Positions 22,308 to 30,497 of a stretch of DNA of 37,031 nucleotides are shown here, in pieces. The position numbers and the translations under genes are program-made. The stretch is from Bacillota bacterium. Lineage in GTDB: Bacteria; Bacillota; Dethiobacteria; SKNC01. Below the pieces are notes generated by a model that saw only the letters and a list, made by a program, of their open reading frames with translations, ran no database searches and had not been told where the DNA came from. The DNA is taken from assembly GCA_007120745.1 (NCBI GenBank), contig SKNC01000059.1:1-37031 (forward strand), given 5' to 3'. How positions within the stretch are numbered: the first letter of the stretch is position 1; each line of letters starts with the position of its first letter.

Positions 22308-23939
22308 ATGTTTTGCAATCAATGTGAACAAACCGCCAAAGGTACAGGATGCACCGTATCCGGAGTTTGCGGTAAAAAACCGGAGGTAGCGGCTCTGCAG
22401 GACCTTCTTATCACTTTTGTCAAAGGACTTTCACTTTATGCTCATGAAGGGCGAAAAAAGGGTGTGGAGGACCAGGAAGTGAACCGCTTTACCACGGAAG
22501 CGCTGTTTACAACCCTTACCAACGTAAATTTTGACGCGGAAAGATTCCAGGCTTACATTCACCGTTGTGCTGAATTAACTAAACGCATACAGGAAAAAAC
22601 AGCTGATGCCGGAGGAAATACAGATTTTATGGGACCTGAAGCGGACCTGGTACCAACTGCCGACCTGGATGGATTAATCAAGCAGGGAGAGGAACTGGGG
22701 CTTCCGGTAGACAAAGAGGCCGGTGAGGATATTGAGTCCTTTCAGCGAACTACCCTGTTTGGAATTAAGGGAGTATCGGCTTATGCTTATCATGCTTACC
22801 TGCTGGGGCAGGAGGACCATCGGGTTTATGCTTATATTCACGAAGCCCTTGCTGCCATGGGTGATAAAAATTTAGGGTTAGAGGACTGGATTGGCCTGAC
22901 ACTGAAGTGTGGGGAAATTAATTTGCTCACCATGGAGCTGCTGGATCGAGCCAACACAGAAAAGTATGGTCACCCGGTTCCCACGGAAGTGCCCCTGGGA
23001 CATAAAAAGGGTAAGTGTATGCTGGTTTCCGGACATGACCTGAAAGACCTGGAGGCTTTGTTAAAGCAGACGGAAGGGAAAGGAATTTATATTTACACTC
23101 ATGGAGAGATGCTTCCCACTCATGGTTATCCGGAATTAAAGAAATATGAGCATTTTTATGGGCATTACGGGACGGCCTGGCAGAACCAGAAGAAAGAATT
23201 TGCCCAGTTTCCTGGCTCCATTGTCATGACTACCAACTGCATCCAGAAGCCCCAGGATTCATACTCGGAAAACATTTTTACGGTAGGGCCCGTAGGCTGG
23301 CCTGGAGTCAAACACATTGAAAATGAAGATTTTACACCGGCCATTGAAAAGGCGCTGGAGATGCAGGGGTTTGAAGAGGACCAAGATAAGGGAAGTGTTT
23401 TGGTAGGTTTTGGACACAATGCCGTTCTGGGAGTGGCCGGTAAGGTAATTGAAGCCGTGAAAAATGGGGATATCAAGCATTTCTTCCTGGTGGGGGGATG
23501 TGACGGTGCCAAACCCGGGCGAAGCTATTATACGGAATTTGTAGAAAAGGCTCCGGATAACACTGTTATTTTAACCCTGGCCTGTGGGAAATTCCGCTTC
23601 TTTGATAAGAAACTGGGAGATATCGGGGGAATTCCCAGGCTTCTGGATATGGGCCAGTGCAATGACGCATATTCTGCCATCAAGGTGGCGGTGGCGCTGG
23701 CGGAGGCCTTTGACTGTGGGGTTAATGACCTGCCACTGTCCATGATACTTTCCTGGTATGAGCAGAAGGCCTGTGCCATCCTGCTGACCCTGCTGCATCT
23801 GAATGTTAAGGATATCCGCCTGGGACCCAGCCTTCCCGCCTTTATTACTCCCAACGTGCTGGATGTCCTGGTGAAAAACTTCAATATCCAGCCTATTAAA
23901 ACAGCGGATGAAGACCTGGCCGAAATACTTGCCTGGTAA
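22308..23939 (+). CDS. hcp: Hydroxylamine reductase / hybrid-cluster protein
   Basis: Iron-sulfur enzyme linked to hydroxylamine reduction and NO or S-nitrosothiol metabolism. 543 residues from ATG 22308, behind AAGGGAGAGG (22291-22300). The in-frame ATG at 22242 overlaps rrf2 and adds a non-family leader. N-terminal cysteines 3, 6, 15 and 21 (C-x2-C-x8-C-x5-C) are the [4Fe-4S] ligands of the class I type found in anaerobes. Hybrid-cluster ligand regions are present: THGEMLPTHGYP, MTTNCIQKP, GGCDGAKPGRSYYTEF, TLACGKFRF, MGQCNDAYSA and SWYEQKACA. It follows rrf2 by 55 bases. Confidence 0.96.
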   Translation: MFCNQCEQTAKGTGCTVSGVCGKKPEVAALQDLLITFVKGLSLYAHEGRKKGVEDQEVNRFTTEALFTTLTNVNFDAERFQAYIHRCAELTKRIQEKTADAGGNTDFMGPEADLVPTADLDGLIKQGEELGLPVDKEAGEDIESFQRTTLFGIKGVSAYAYHAYLLGQEDHRVYAYIHEALAAMGDKNLGLEDWIGLTLKCGEINLLTMELLDRANTEKYGHPVPTEVPLGHKKGKCMLVSGHDLKDLEALLKQTEGKGIYIYTHGEMLPTHGYPELKKYEHFYGHYGTAWQNQKKEFAQFPGSIVMTTNCIQKPQDSYSENIFTVGPVGWPGVKHIENEDFTPAIEKALEMQGFEEDQDKGSVLVGFGHNAVLGVAGKVIEAVKNGDIKHFFLVGGCDGAKPGRSYYTEFVEKAPDNTVILTLACGKFRFFDKKLGDIGGIPRLLDMGQCNDAYSAIKVAVALAEAFDCGVNDLPLSMILSWYEQKACAILLTLLHLNVKDIRLGPSLPAFITPNVLDVLVKNFNIQPIKTADEDLAEILAW

Positions 23940-23997
23940 GGTGCAAGATAGTAAAAAATACTAAATAAACAGCACCATTAAAAAGGAGAAAAAATCA

Positions 23998-24324
23998 ATG
24001 GACGAAAAAAATATTGTGGGTAAAGTGATAAATTTGGCAGGACTGGTGGACTACCAGGAAAACTCTGTGGTAAGCAGGCAGGTTATCGCGCAGAAGACGG
24101 GAACGGTGACCCTTTTTGCCTTTGACCGGGGGGAAGGGCTCAGCGAGCATACCGCGCCCTTTGATGCCCTGGTTCAGGTGTTGGAGGGGGAAGTAGAGAT
24201 AACCATTGCCGGGGAAAGTCATGTGGTGAAAGAGGGAGAAATGATTATTATGCCCGCCAACAAGCCACACGCCTTGAAAGCACTGACACAGTTTAAAATG
24301 ATGCTGGTGATGATCCGGTCTTAA
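23998..24324 (+). CDS. Small cupin-domain protein
   Basis: 108 residues, one cupin barrel: SEHTAPFDALVQVLEGEVEITIAGE (first motif with its His and Glu) and EGEMIIMPANKPHALKA (second motif with its His). Metal ligands appear present, so it may bind Fe or Zn; the substrate is unknown. ATG start behind AAAAAGGAGAAAA. It follows hcp by 58 bases and ends before a hairpin terminator, so rrf2-hcp-cupin probably form one stress-response unit. Confidence 0.85.
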   Translation: MDEKNIVGKVINLAGLVDYQENSVVSRQVIAQKTGTVTLFAFDRGEGLSEHTAPFDALVQVLEGEVEITIAGESHVVKEGEMIIMPANKPHALKALTQFKMMLVMIRS

Positions 24325-24336
24325 GTAACCGGTAAA

Positions 24337-24378
24337 AGAGGCCCTACATTTCATTCCTGGAGGGCCTCTCTTATTATT
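24337..24378 (+). terminator. Terminator after the cupin gene
   Basis: AGAGGCCCT (24337-24345), 15-base loop, AGGGCCTCT (24361-24369), then CTTATTATT. Confidence 0.75.
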
Positions 24379-24423
24379 CTGAGAATTATTGTAGGAGCTC
24401 CTGACGTGGCATCGGATACAGGT

Positions 24424-24507
24424 GTCCTTCAGCACTTTCGGCAGTACTCCTGGTGGAAGTACTGCCGAAAGTCAGGAAATTTCTGGAATCCGGGAGTCAG
24501 GAAGGAC
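24424..24507. repeat. Structured inverted-repeat element between convergent genes
   Basis: A perfect 15-bp stem (24434-24448 with 24458-24472; arms contain TTTCGGCAGTACT) with a 9-base loop is enclosed by a second stem, GTCCTTC (24424-24430) with GAAGGAC (24501-24507). There is no T-tract on either side and no reading frame. It could be a REP/MITE-like element or the 3' structure of an RNA. Confidence 0.7.
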
Positions 24508-24538
24508 TCTTATGTTTAGCTGATTTTCGCGATTGAGG

Positions 24539-25555
24539 TTACAGCTGTGCTTTGAAATGCTCAGAAACCTCTTTCAGCATCCGGTAGGATTTTTCCACGG
24601 TTAGCTCTCCGTCGGGGTTGACGAGGCAGCACCGGGAGGGGGCCAACCAGGCCTGGGAAAGAATCTGCTCCCTGGGAACTCCGGTATTTTCTAGATAGAC
24701 CCACATCTCTTCCAGCTTTTCAATCATGGATTTGACATTTTCCTTTTCATACTCCTCCGTAAGGGTAGGCGTAATGCCCCAGGAGATAATTCCTCCCCGG
24801 TCTAAGAAGTCCTTTACGTCCTCCTTATAGCGGGAAAAAATATGGCCCCAGGTAAAGACATCTGCGGAGAGGATATCCAGGTCCAGCTGAAGGAGGAAAG
24901 ACCAGTCCGGGTTACCGCAGAGATGAACCCCTTTGGGTCCCGGGAAATTTTCCAGGAAGGAACGGTAATCCCTTTGAGCCCGGTCGCTGGCATATCCCGT
25001 AAAGGCTTTAAAAATCATTTCCAGTCCCGGTTCATCTACCCAGACAAAAGAGCCCGGGTGTTTTTCCAGCATATCTTTCAGCTGTACCTCTGTTTTTCGG
25101 GCCACAAAATCAAAGATGATCCCCTTTACCTCCTCATGATAGATCATGGATTTTTTGTTTTCATCCAGGATTTTTAACCCCAGGCTTACCGGTCCAATGT
25201 TTTGTCCCCGGACATATTGATAAGGGGAAAGGTCCATCTCCAGGAACCGGTGAAACAGTACGGAGTATTCCGGTGAAAGGCGGAAAAAATCATCGTTATC
25301 CCAGTTGTTCAATAGATGGTCCAGCTCCCCATAGAATTTTTCCAGGGAAAAACTGATCCGCTGTTTTTCAAAGTCTACGATGATACCGGGAAAATGTTCG
25401 GAAATCTGCACGTACATGTCTTCATAAAAGCTGTACCTGGGCAGCTGCGGCCAGAAAGGAATGTCCAGGGACAAGGATAGTTCCAGGGCCCTTTCTATGT
25501 CGGTATGGGGCATAATTCCCATGGCCGTGGTCTGGCAGTTTCCTGTTAATTTCAT
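24539..25555 (-). CDS. MetE-like (cobalamin-independent methionine synthase C-terminal type) methyltransferase
   Basis: 338 residues from the ATG at 25555 (complement); GGAGG is the complement of 25566-25570. It resembles only the catalytic UROD/MetE-like barrel, not full-length MetE (about 750 residues). Signatures: VDEPGL (173-178, compare IDEPAL), HLCG with probable zinc ligands H211 and C213, and CCLVNPDG with C309/C310, resembling the last MetE zinc Cys. A substrate cannot be named; such short proteins may move methyl groups from other donors or corrinoid proteins. It is alone on the minus strand with no corrinoid partner nearby. Confidence 0.75.
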   Translation of the reverse strand: MKLTGNCQTTAMGIMPHTDIERALELSLSLDIPFWPQLPRYSFYEDMYVQISEHFPGIIVDFEKQRISFSLEKFYGELDHLLNNWDNDDFFRLSPEYSVLFHRFLEMDLSPYQYVRGQNIGPVSLGLKILDENKKSMIYHEEVKGIIFDFVARKTEVQLKDMLEKHPGSFVWVDEPGLEMIFKAFTGYASDRAQRDYRSFLENFPGPKGVHLCGNPDWSFLLQLDLDILSADVFTWGHIFSRYKEDVKDFLDRGGIISWGITPTLTEEYEKENVKSMIEKLEEMWVYLENTGVPREQILSQAWLAPSRCCLVNPDGELTVEKSYRMLKEVSEHFKAQL

Positions 25556-25747
25556 GTTTTTTAAGCCTCCTTCATAGTTTGGAATGACTTCTTGAAACAT
25601 GCCAGTGGGGGAGGTTCACTTCAACTCCATCATAACATGAGAACTTTTGAAAAAATGCCTGAAAAACAAATGTTAAGAAAATTTATATAGTATAATGAAA
25701 GAGGAAAACATATAGGGAATTTTTTAAACTTTGAAAGGAGCAATTTT

Positions 25748-26542
25748 TTGAAAGATTTTATTATACGGAAAAATTCCGGGCTAACATACCTGACAATACC
25801 CTCTTTTACCAAACAAGGGGTGGTACATGGTTTTTCCACGCGACTGGTGGAAGGATGCCAGGTTTCTTCATATGCTCTTGATACTGGATCTGATGGAAAA
25901 GAAGAGTTCAAAGCCATTAAAAATCGACGGTTGTTTGTTGGTGCTTTAAACCTGGAGGGTGATTTTTGGGCATTAAAACAGGTTCACGGCAGGCGGGTAT
26001 TTTCCGTGGGAGAAAAGGTTTACTCAAAGGGTGAAGAACAAATGGAAGGAGACGGCCTGGTTACGAATCAAGGGGGTGTTATCCTCACCATGTATTCAGC
26101 AGACTGCGCCATCATTTTTCTCTTTGACCCGGTTCAGCGGGCAGCGGCCCTGGGTCATGCCGGTTGGAGAGGAACTCTGAAGGGAATAGGCCCCGAACTG
26201 GTGAAGGCCATGACTTCTTCATACGGATGCAGGCCGGAGAATATTATGGCAGGGATCAGCCCTGCCATTGGAGCATGCTGTTATGAAATAGGAGAAGAAG
26301 TAATAGAAAAATTGTACCAGGTAATGAAAGAGCCTGAAATGTTTATAAAACTCGGGAGAAGTGGAAAATATATGCTGGACCTGAAGCTTCTTAATGCAAA
26401 ACTTTTAAAGGAAGCAGGAATCCAGGAGGAGAAGGTGGCGGTAAGCAGTCACTGTACTTTTTGCAACCCGGATCTATTTTTTTCCTACCGGAGAGACGGA
26501 GGGTTTGCCGGAAGGATGATGTCGTTGATCTGCCTTCCTTAA
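25748..26542 (+). CDS. pgeF: PgeF/YlmD, peptidoglycan editing factor (multicopper-oxidase-like fold)
   Basis: 264 residues of the YfiH/YlmD (DUF152) family. In other bacteria these have polyphenol oxidase-like or purine nucleoside activity, and PgeF is reported to prevent misincorporation in muropeptide precursors. Conserved metal residues are visible: H80 in QVHG, C120 in SADCA, and H137 in HAGWRGT, plus the C-terminal SSHCTFCNP and FSYRRDG. TTG start behind AAAGGAG; a TATAAT (25691-25696) lies 52 bases upstream with no good -35. First gene of the ylm block. Confidence 0.93.
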   Translation: MKDFIIRKNSGLTYLTIPSFTKQGVVHGFSTRLVEGCQVSSYALDTGSDGKEEFKAIKNRRLFVGALNLEGDFWALKQVHGRRVFSVGEKVYSKGEEQMEGDGLVTNQGGVILTMYSADCAIIFLFDPVQRAAALGHAGWRGTLKGIGPELVKAMTSSYGCRPENIMAGISPAIGACCYEIGEEVIEKLYQVMKEPEMFIKLGRSGKYMLDLKLLNAKLLKEAGIQEEKVAVSSHCTFCNPDLFFSYRRDGGFAGRMMSLICLP

Positions 26543-26696
26543 CTTTTAATTTCAAGAAAAGCATTTAAATTCTCGACTTTTTGAGGTAAGGTGTATTAAA
26601 ATAGTAGTATATGGTATTGAAAAAATCTCTTTGTGGACAGACCTGAGGCTTTTCTGCGAAGGGAAAAATAAAAATCAGCAGCATACAGGGGAAGAT

Positions 26697-28028
26697 ATGA
26701 GAAAAAATCACTTGAAATTAATAAGAGGGGAGAAAAAAGAACGCACTCCCTTTCAAAAGCTATCGAGAAAAATTACGGTAAGTCTGCTTTTGATTATCCT
26801 GGTTTTTTTCCTGGCCCGGGCTGTTTTTTTGTGGGGATATGGTATGGCCGCCTCGTACCTGGTGAGTACTGTTGTTACGGAAGAGAGACTGCTGGAGGAA
26901 AAAATGTCGGTAGAAGGCGTAATTATCAGGGATGAGAAGGTAATTACTTCTCCCCGGGAGGGATATTTGGTTTGGGCCTTAGATGAAGGAACCCGGGTGG
27001 GGGTAGGACGTGTGGTGGCAGAGGTTGTTTCCCAGCCTCCCGTTGATGATGGTATTGAAGGGCCTGTTTTGGAGCATGAAGAGAAGGACATAACAAATAT
27101 GGAAGAAAAAGAATCCCAAGATGAAGGAAATGAAGATGTGGATTCATCCATGTTGGAGGACAGTCCGGACTCTTTATATATAGATGGGGGAAATGAAGAC
27201 GAAACTCTGGACCTGAAAGAAATTGAATACCAGGCATCAGTTATGGTAAACCGGCTCAGAAAAGCGATCCGGGAGGGCAATATGGAGGAGGCCGAAAGTT
27301 ACTATAATCAGCTAGAGAGCCTTTCCCAGGAGCAGTTAATTGTACACAGCAGCCTTCAGGCGGGCAGCAGTAAAATTATTTCCCCATTTTCCGGCATTGT
27401 ATCTTACTATATGGATGGATTGGAAGATTTCTACCAGCCCTCTTTAATTCATTTTTTAAGCAGCCAGCAGTTGAAAGTTTTAAACGAAGAAATCAAAAAA
27501 ATTAGTTTTGGTGAAAAGGTAGGCCGGGGTTCTCCTATTTTTAAAATCGTGGATAACTACACCTGGTATTTTACCGTTCCTGTGACTCCATCCCAGGGAG
27601 AAATACTCCAGGGAGCGAGAAGATTATTTTTACGGTTTGATTTTATATCTCCCCATGACACCAGGGTTGAAGTTTATCACCTGGAGCAGGAAGAGGACAA
27701 AACTCTGGTAACCTTTAAAGTAAATGAACAGTTAGATAATTTTTATCTTCACCGTCAGGCTGGTGCAGAGGTTATTTATGCGCACTTCAGGGGCATAACT
27801 GTACCTGAGGAAGCTCTGGTTGAGCAAGGTGAGGAAATCGGAGTTTACACCATTGAAAAAGCAGTGGTACGTTTTCGTCCCGTTGAGATAAAAAGAGAAC
27901 TGGAGGGAGAACTGGTGGTGGAAGGACTACCTGCAGGAAGAGTTATTATTCAGAATCCCCGGTTTTTCAGGCAGGGACAGTACATTCCTTCTCAACAGGA
28001 GGAACAGGAAAGAGAAGAACAGCTGTGA
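26697..28028 (+). CDS. HlyD-like membrane protein of the ylm/sepF cluster
   Basis: 443 residues from ATG 26697 (Shine-Dalgarno AGGGGAAG, 26687-26694); the open frame to 26631 has no site. One membrane helix at about 27-47, then a lipoyl/barrel-sandwich half (MSVEGVIIRDEKVITSPREGYLVWALDEGTRVGVGRVVAEV), a very acidic linker at about 117-180, a short coiled coil, the matching half (SPFSGIVSYYMDG), and beta-barrel domains. This resembles membrane-fusion proteins, but no ABC or RND partner is adjacent. It sits between pgeF and ylmE, so a cell-envelope or division role is possible; not demonstrated. Confidence 0.8.
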   Translation: MRKNHLKLIRGEKKERTPFQKLSRKITVSLLLIILVFFLARAVFLWGYGMAASYLVSTVVTEERLLEEKMSVEGVIIRDEKVITSPREGYLVWALDEGTRVGVGRVVAEVVSQPPVDDGIEGPVLEHEEKDITNMEEKESQDEGNEDVDSSMLEDSPDSLYIDGGNEDETLDLKEIEYQASVMVNRLRKAIREGNMEEAESYYNQLESLSQEQLIVHSSLQAGSSKIISPFSGIVSYYMDGLEDFYQPSLIHFLSSQQLKVLNEEIKKISFGEKVGRGSPIFKIVDNYTWYFTVPVTPSQGEILQGARRLFLRFDFISPHDTRVEVYHLEQEEDKTLVTFKVNEQLDNFYLHRQAGAEVIYAHFRGITVPEEALVEQGEEIGVYTIEKAVVRFRPVEIKRELEGELVVEGLPAGRVIIQNPRFFRQGQYIPSQQEEQEREEQL

Positions 28029-28046
28029 TAAAAGGAGACAGGTGAA

Positions 28047-28721
28047 ATGGAGCTGTTGAATCAAAATTATATGAAAATTATAGAACGAATAAATAAAGCT
28101 AAGGAGAAGTCCGGCAGGCAGAAGGATGAAATTAAACTGATTGCCGTAACCAAGGGGATTCGTTCAAAAGCAATAAAGAAGGCTGCTTCCCTGGGAATCG
28201 TTCATTTTGGAGAAAATCGGGTGCAGGAGGTCCTTCCGAAGATGGAGGGCCTTCCAGAACATCTTAAGTGGCACTTTATTGGCCACCTGCAGAGCAATAA
28301 GGTGAAAGACGTACTTCCCCGTTTTTCTCTAATCCACTCTCTTGATAGAATCTCCCTGGCAAAAGAAATAAACAAGCGTTCAGAAAAAGAAAACCGGGTG
28401 ACTGATGTCCTGGTTCAAGTAAACGTGGCAAAAGAAAAGTCGAAATTTGGTCTTTCTGTTCAAGAAACAGAAGGATTTATTGAGAAGGTTGTAGAAAAAT
28501 TTCCATATATAAAAATTTTGGGATTGATGACCATTGCCCCTTATGTGGAGGATGCCCAGGAGGTCAGGCCCATATTTCGGGAATTAAGAAACCTGGCCCA
28601 GGAAATTGTGATTCCCGGGGCGGAGCTAACAGAGCTCTCCATGGGAATGAGCAATGATTTTGAAGTTGCCGTAGAAGAAGGGGCCACTATGGTCAGAATT
28701 GGGTCAGCTCTTTTCAGGTGA
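28047..28721 (+). CDS. ylmE: YlmE/YggS, PLP-homeostasis protein
   Basis: Single-domain alanine-racemase-fold protein that binds pyridoxal phosphate and balances the PLP pool. 224 residues. Lys36 in LIAVTKG is the Schiff-base residue; GENRVQE, WHFIGHLQSNKVK and the C-terminal LSMGMSNDFEVAVEEGATMVRIGSALFR are hallmark motifs. ATG start with GGAG nearby, 18 bases after the HlyD-like gene. Same position before sepF as in B. subtilis. Confidence 0.96.
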   Translation: MELLNQNYMKIIERINKAKEKSGRQKDEIKLIAVTKGIRSKAIKKAASLGIVHFGENRVQEVLPKMEGLPEHLKWHFIGHLQSNKVKDVLPRFSLIHSLDRISLAKEINKRSEKENRVTDVLVQVNVAKEKSKFGLSVQETEGFIEKVVEKFPYIKILGLMTIAPYVEDAQEVRPIFRELRNLAQEIVIPGAELTELSMGMSNDFEVAVEEGATMVRIGSALFR

Positions 28722-28809
28722 CCTGTCAAGAACAAAGATGTTTTAACTGCAGTGGAGCAATAATTTAACTTCCAATGGGTTATCATTATAAGAGGTCAAA
28801 GGAGGAAAA

Positions 28810-29256
28810 ATGATGGGTTTAAAGTTTTTTGAGAAAGTTCTGGTTTTTTTAGGCCTGGCTGAAGAGGAAGAAGAACACAGGGAGATGGTATCCAACCATG
28901 ATACCACCAATCCCACTCCCCGAAAAGGAAAAGTGGTAAGCCTTCATACCAGCAAAAATTTACGGGTAATCGTAGCTGAGCCCGGTGCTTTTGAAGAAGC
29001 GCAGGAGATTGCTGAGAACTTAAAAAATAATCTTCCCGTAGTTATTAACCTGGAGGGTACGGAACGAGACACTTCCATGCGGTTAATTGATTTTATCAGC
29101 GGCGCCGCTTTTGCTCTAAATGCCAATTATCAAAAAATCAGTAATCATATTTTCATCTTTACCCCGAATAATATAGATATTAACTCCACCATTACCCGCA
29201 GTGAGGTGGATGCTTTTACCTCCGGTTCCTTGGGAGATTCAGAGCTGGAGGACTGA
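28810..29256 (+). CDS. sepF: SepF, FtsZ-binding division protein
   Basis: Membrane anchor and ring-forming partner of FtsZ. 148 residues: N-terminal amphipathic membrane helix (GLKFFEKVLVFLGLA), an acidic linker with EEEEEH, then the conserved core (KVVSLHTSKNLRVIVAEPGAFEEAQEIAENLKNNLPVVINL and RLIDFISGAAFALNA). ATG start (two ATGs in tandem) behind AAAGGAGG. TTTAAC (28764-28769), 17 bases, TATAAG (28787-28792) could be a weak local promoter. Confidence 0.96.
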   Translation: MMGLKFFEKVLVFLGLAEEEEEHREMVSNHDTTNPTPRKGKVVSLHTSKNLRVIVAEPGAFEEAQEIAENLKNNLPVVINLEGTERDTSMRLIDFISGAAFALNANYQKISNHIFIFTPNNIDINSTITRSEVDAFTSGSLGDSELED

Positions 29257-29315
29257 TGGTTCCCTGGAATCAAAAAATTGTGGTGAGGTGATATCCAATT
29301 TTAGATTTTCCCCGG

Positions 29316-29591
29316 ATGATAGACATCATTTTTAATACTCTTAGAATATTTTTAATTGCCCGGATAGTTTTAAGTTACTTTTCGTTTAACCCTTACGGCA
29401 AACCCTGGCTGGTTCAGCTTAAAAGGATAATTTACCAGGTAACGGAACCCATATTACTTCCCTTCAGAAGTATTATCCCTTTAGTCAACCTGGGTGGTGG
29501 TTACATTGACTTATCCCCACTGGTTGCAATTATTTTATTAGGCTTTATCCAGAGGCTTTTAAAAAACCTGGTAATGCAAGGTTTGGGATAG
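29316..29591 (+). CDS. ylmG: YlmG/YggT-family membrane protein
   Basis: 91-residue protein with two hydrophobic helices (about 3-22 and 65-85) flanking the conserved RIIYQVTEPILLPFRSIIP. YggT/YlmG proteins are linked to division, and in plastids to nucleoid distribution. The start is uncertain: ATG 29316 has no Shine-Dalgarno. GAGGTGAT (29285-29292) is well placed for an ATT codon at 29298, which would add six residues; upstream of that a stop closes the frame. Position between sepF and ylmH is conserved. Confidence 0.9.
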   Translation: MIDIIFNTLRIFLIARIVLSYFSFNPYGKPWLVQLKRIIYQVTEPILLPFRSIIPLVNLGGGYIDLSPLVAIILLGFIQRLLKNLVMQGLG

Positions 29592-29640
29592 AGGCAGGAA
29601 TACTTCTGTACTTTCAACAGTTTTTAAAAAAGGAGATATT

Positions 29641-30414
29641 ATGCAAGGAGAAAACCATTTTTCCCCTCTGGAAAAGGAAATGCTGGAACGAATTCAGGAC
29701 AAAGTGGAGATGGTTCTTCGTTCTAATTTTCCCCAGGTAACTGATTTTTTAGACCCCCACCAGCAGCGGGTAATGGAGTCCTGCTTGAGGGCCCGTAATG
29801 AGGTTAAGTTTTTGACGTACGGGGGGTATCCGGGAGCGGAGAGGGCAAAGATAGCGGTCATGCCCAACAACTGGATCGCAAGATCCATTGATCTTGGAAT
29901 ATCCCTGGTGGAGGTCAGGGGTGCTGTCAAATTTAAAGAACTGACTCACCGGGATTATTTGGGAGCGGTATTAAATTTGGGCTTAAAAAGAGAAAAACTT
30001 GGGGATATTGTTGTGGGGGAACAGGGTGCGGTGATTATAGTGGATACCTTTGTGACTGATTTTCTACAGCAGAATCTAACTCAGATTAATACGGTACCGG
30101 TTACGTTGAAGGAAATTACACCGGAGGAGCTGGTAATTCCGGAGGAACGCAGTAAAATCATAAAAGGGACCGTAGCTTCCCTGAGGCTGGATGCAGTAGC
30201 TGGCCTGGGCTTTGGGTATTCCCGGTCAAAAATTGCCCGGGCTATCAAGGCAGATCATGTAAAACTAAACTGGCAGAGAGTTAACGACCCCTCCTCTCAA
30301 CTTAAAAAAGGAGATGTAATTTCTCTAAAGGGCCGCGGAAGGATTGTAATAGAAGATATAACAGGGGAAAGCAAAAAAGGTAGAGTGAGAATTGTTGTAA
30401 AAAAGGTACGTTAA
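29641..30414 (+). CDS. ylmH: YlmH, S4-domain RNA-binding protein
   Basis: 257 residues. An N-terminal YlmH domain (FLTYGGYPGAERAKIAVMP, VRGAVKFKELTHRDYLGAVLNLGLKREKLGDI) is followed by a C-terminal S4 RNA-binding domain (about 178-240, RLDAVAGLGFGYSRSKIARAIKADHVKLNW and KKGDVISLKGRGRIVI). B. subtilis YlmH has been linked to ribosome-associated quality control as a relative of RqcP. ATG start behind AAAGGAG. Lies between ylmG and divIVA as in Bacillus. Confidence 0.94.
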   Translation: MQGENHFSPLEKEMLERIQDKVEMVLRSNFPQVTDFLDPHQQRVMESCLRARNEVKFLTYGGYPGAERAKIAVMPNNWIARSIDLGISLVEVRGAVKFKELTHRDYLGAVLNLGLKREKLGDIVVGEQGAVIIVDTFVTDFLQQNLTQINTVPVTLKEITPEELVIPEERSKIIKGTVASLRLDAVAGLGFGYSRSKIARAIKADHVKLNWQRVNDPSSQLKKGDVISLKGRGRIVIEDITGESKKGRVRIVVKKVR

Positions 30415-30497
30415 CAGGGAAGGACTTTGCTAAAATTTGGCGAAAAAGAAAGAAAACAATACTCTTTACTAACTGCTGAATTGAGGAGGTTTTGAAC

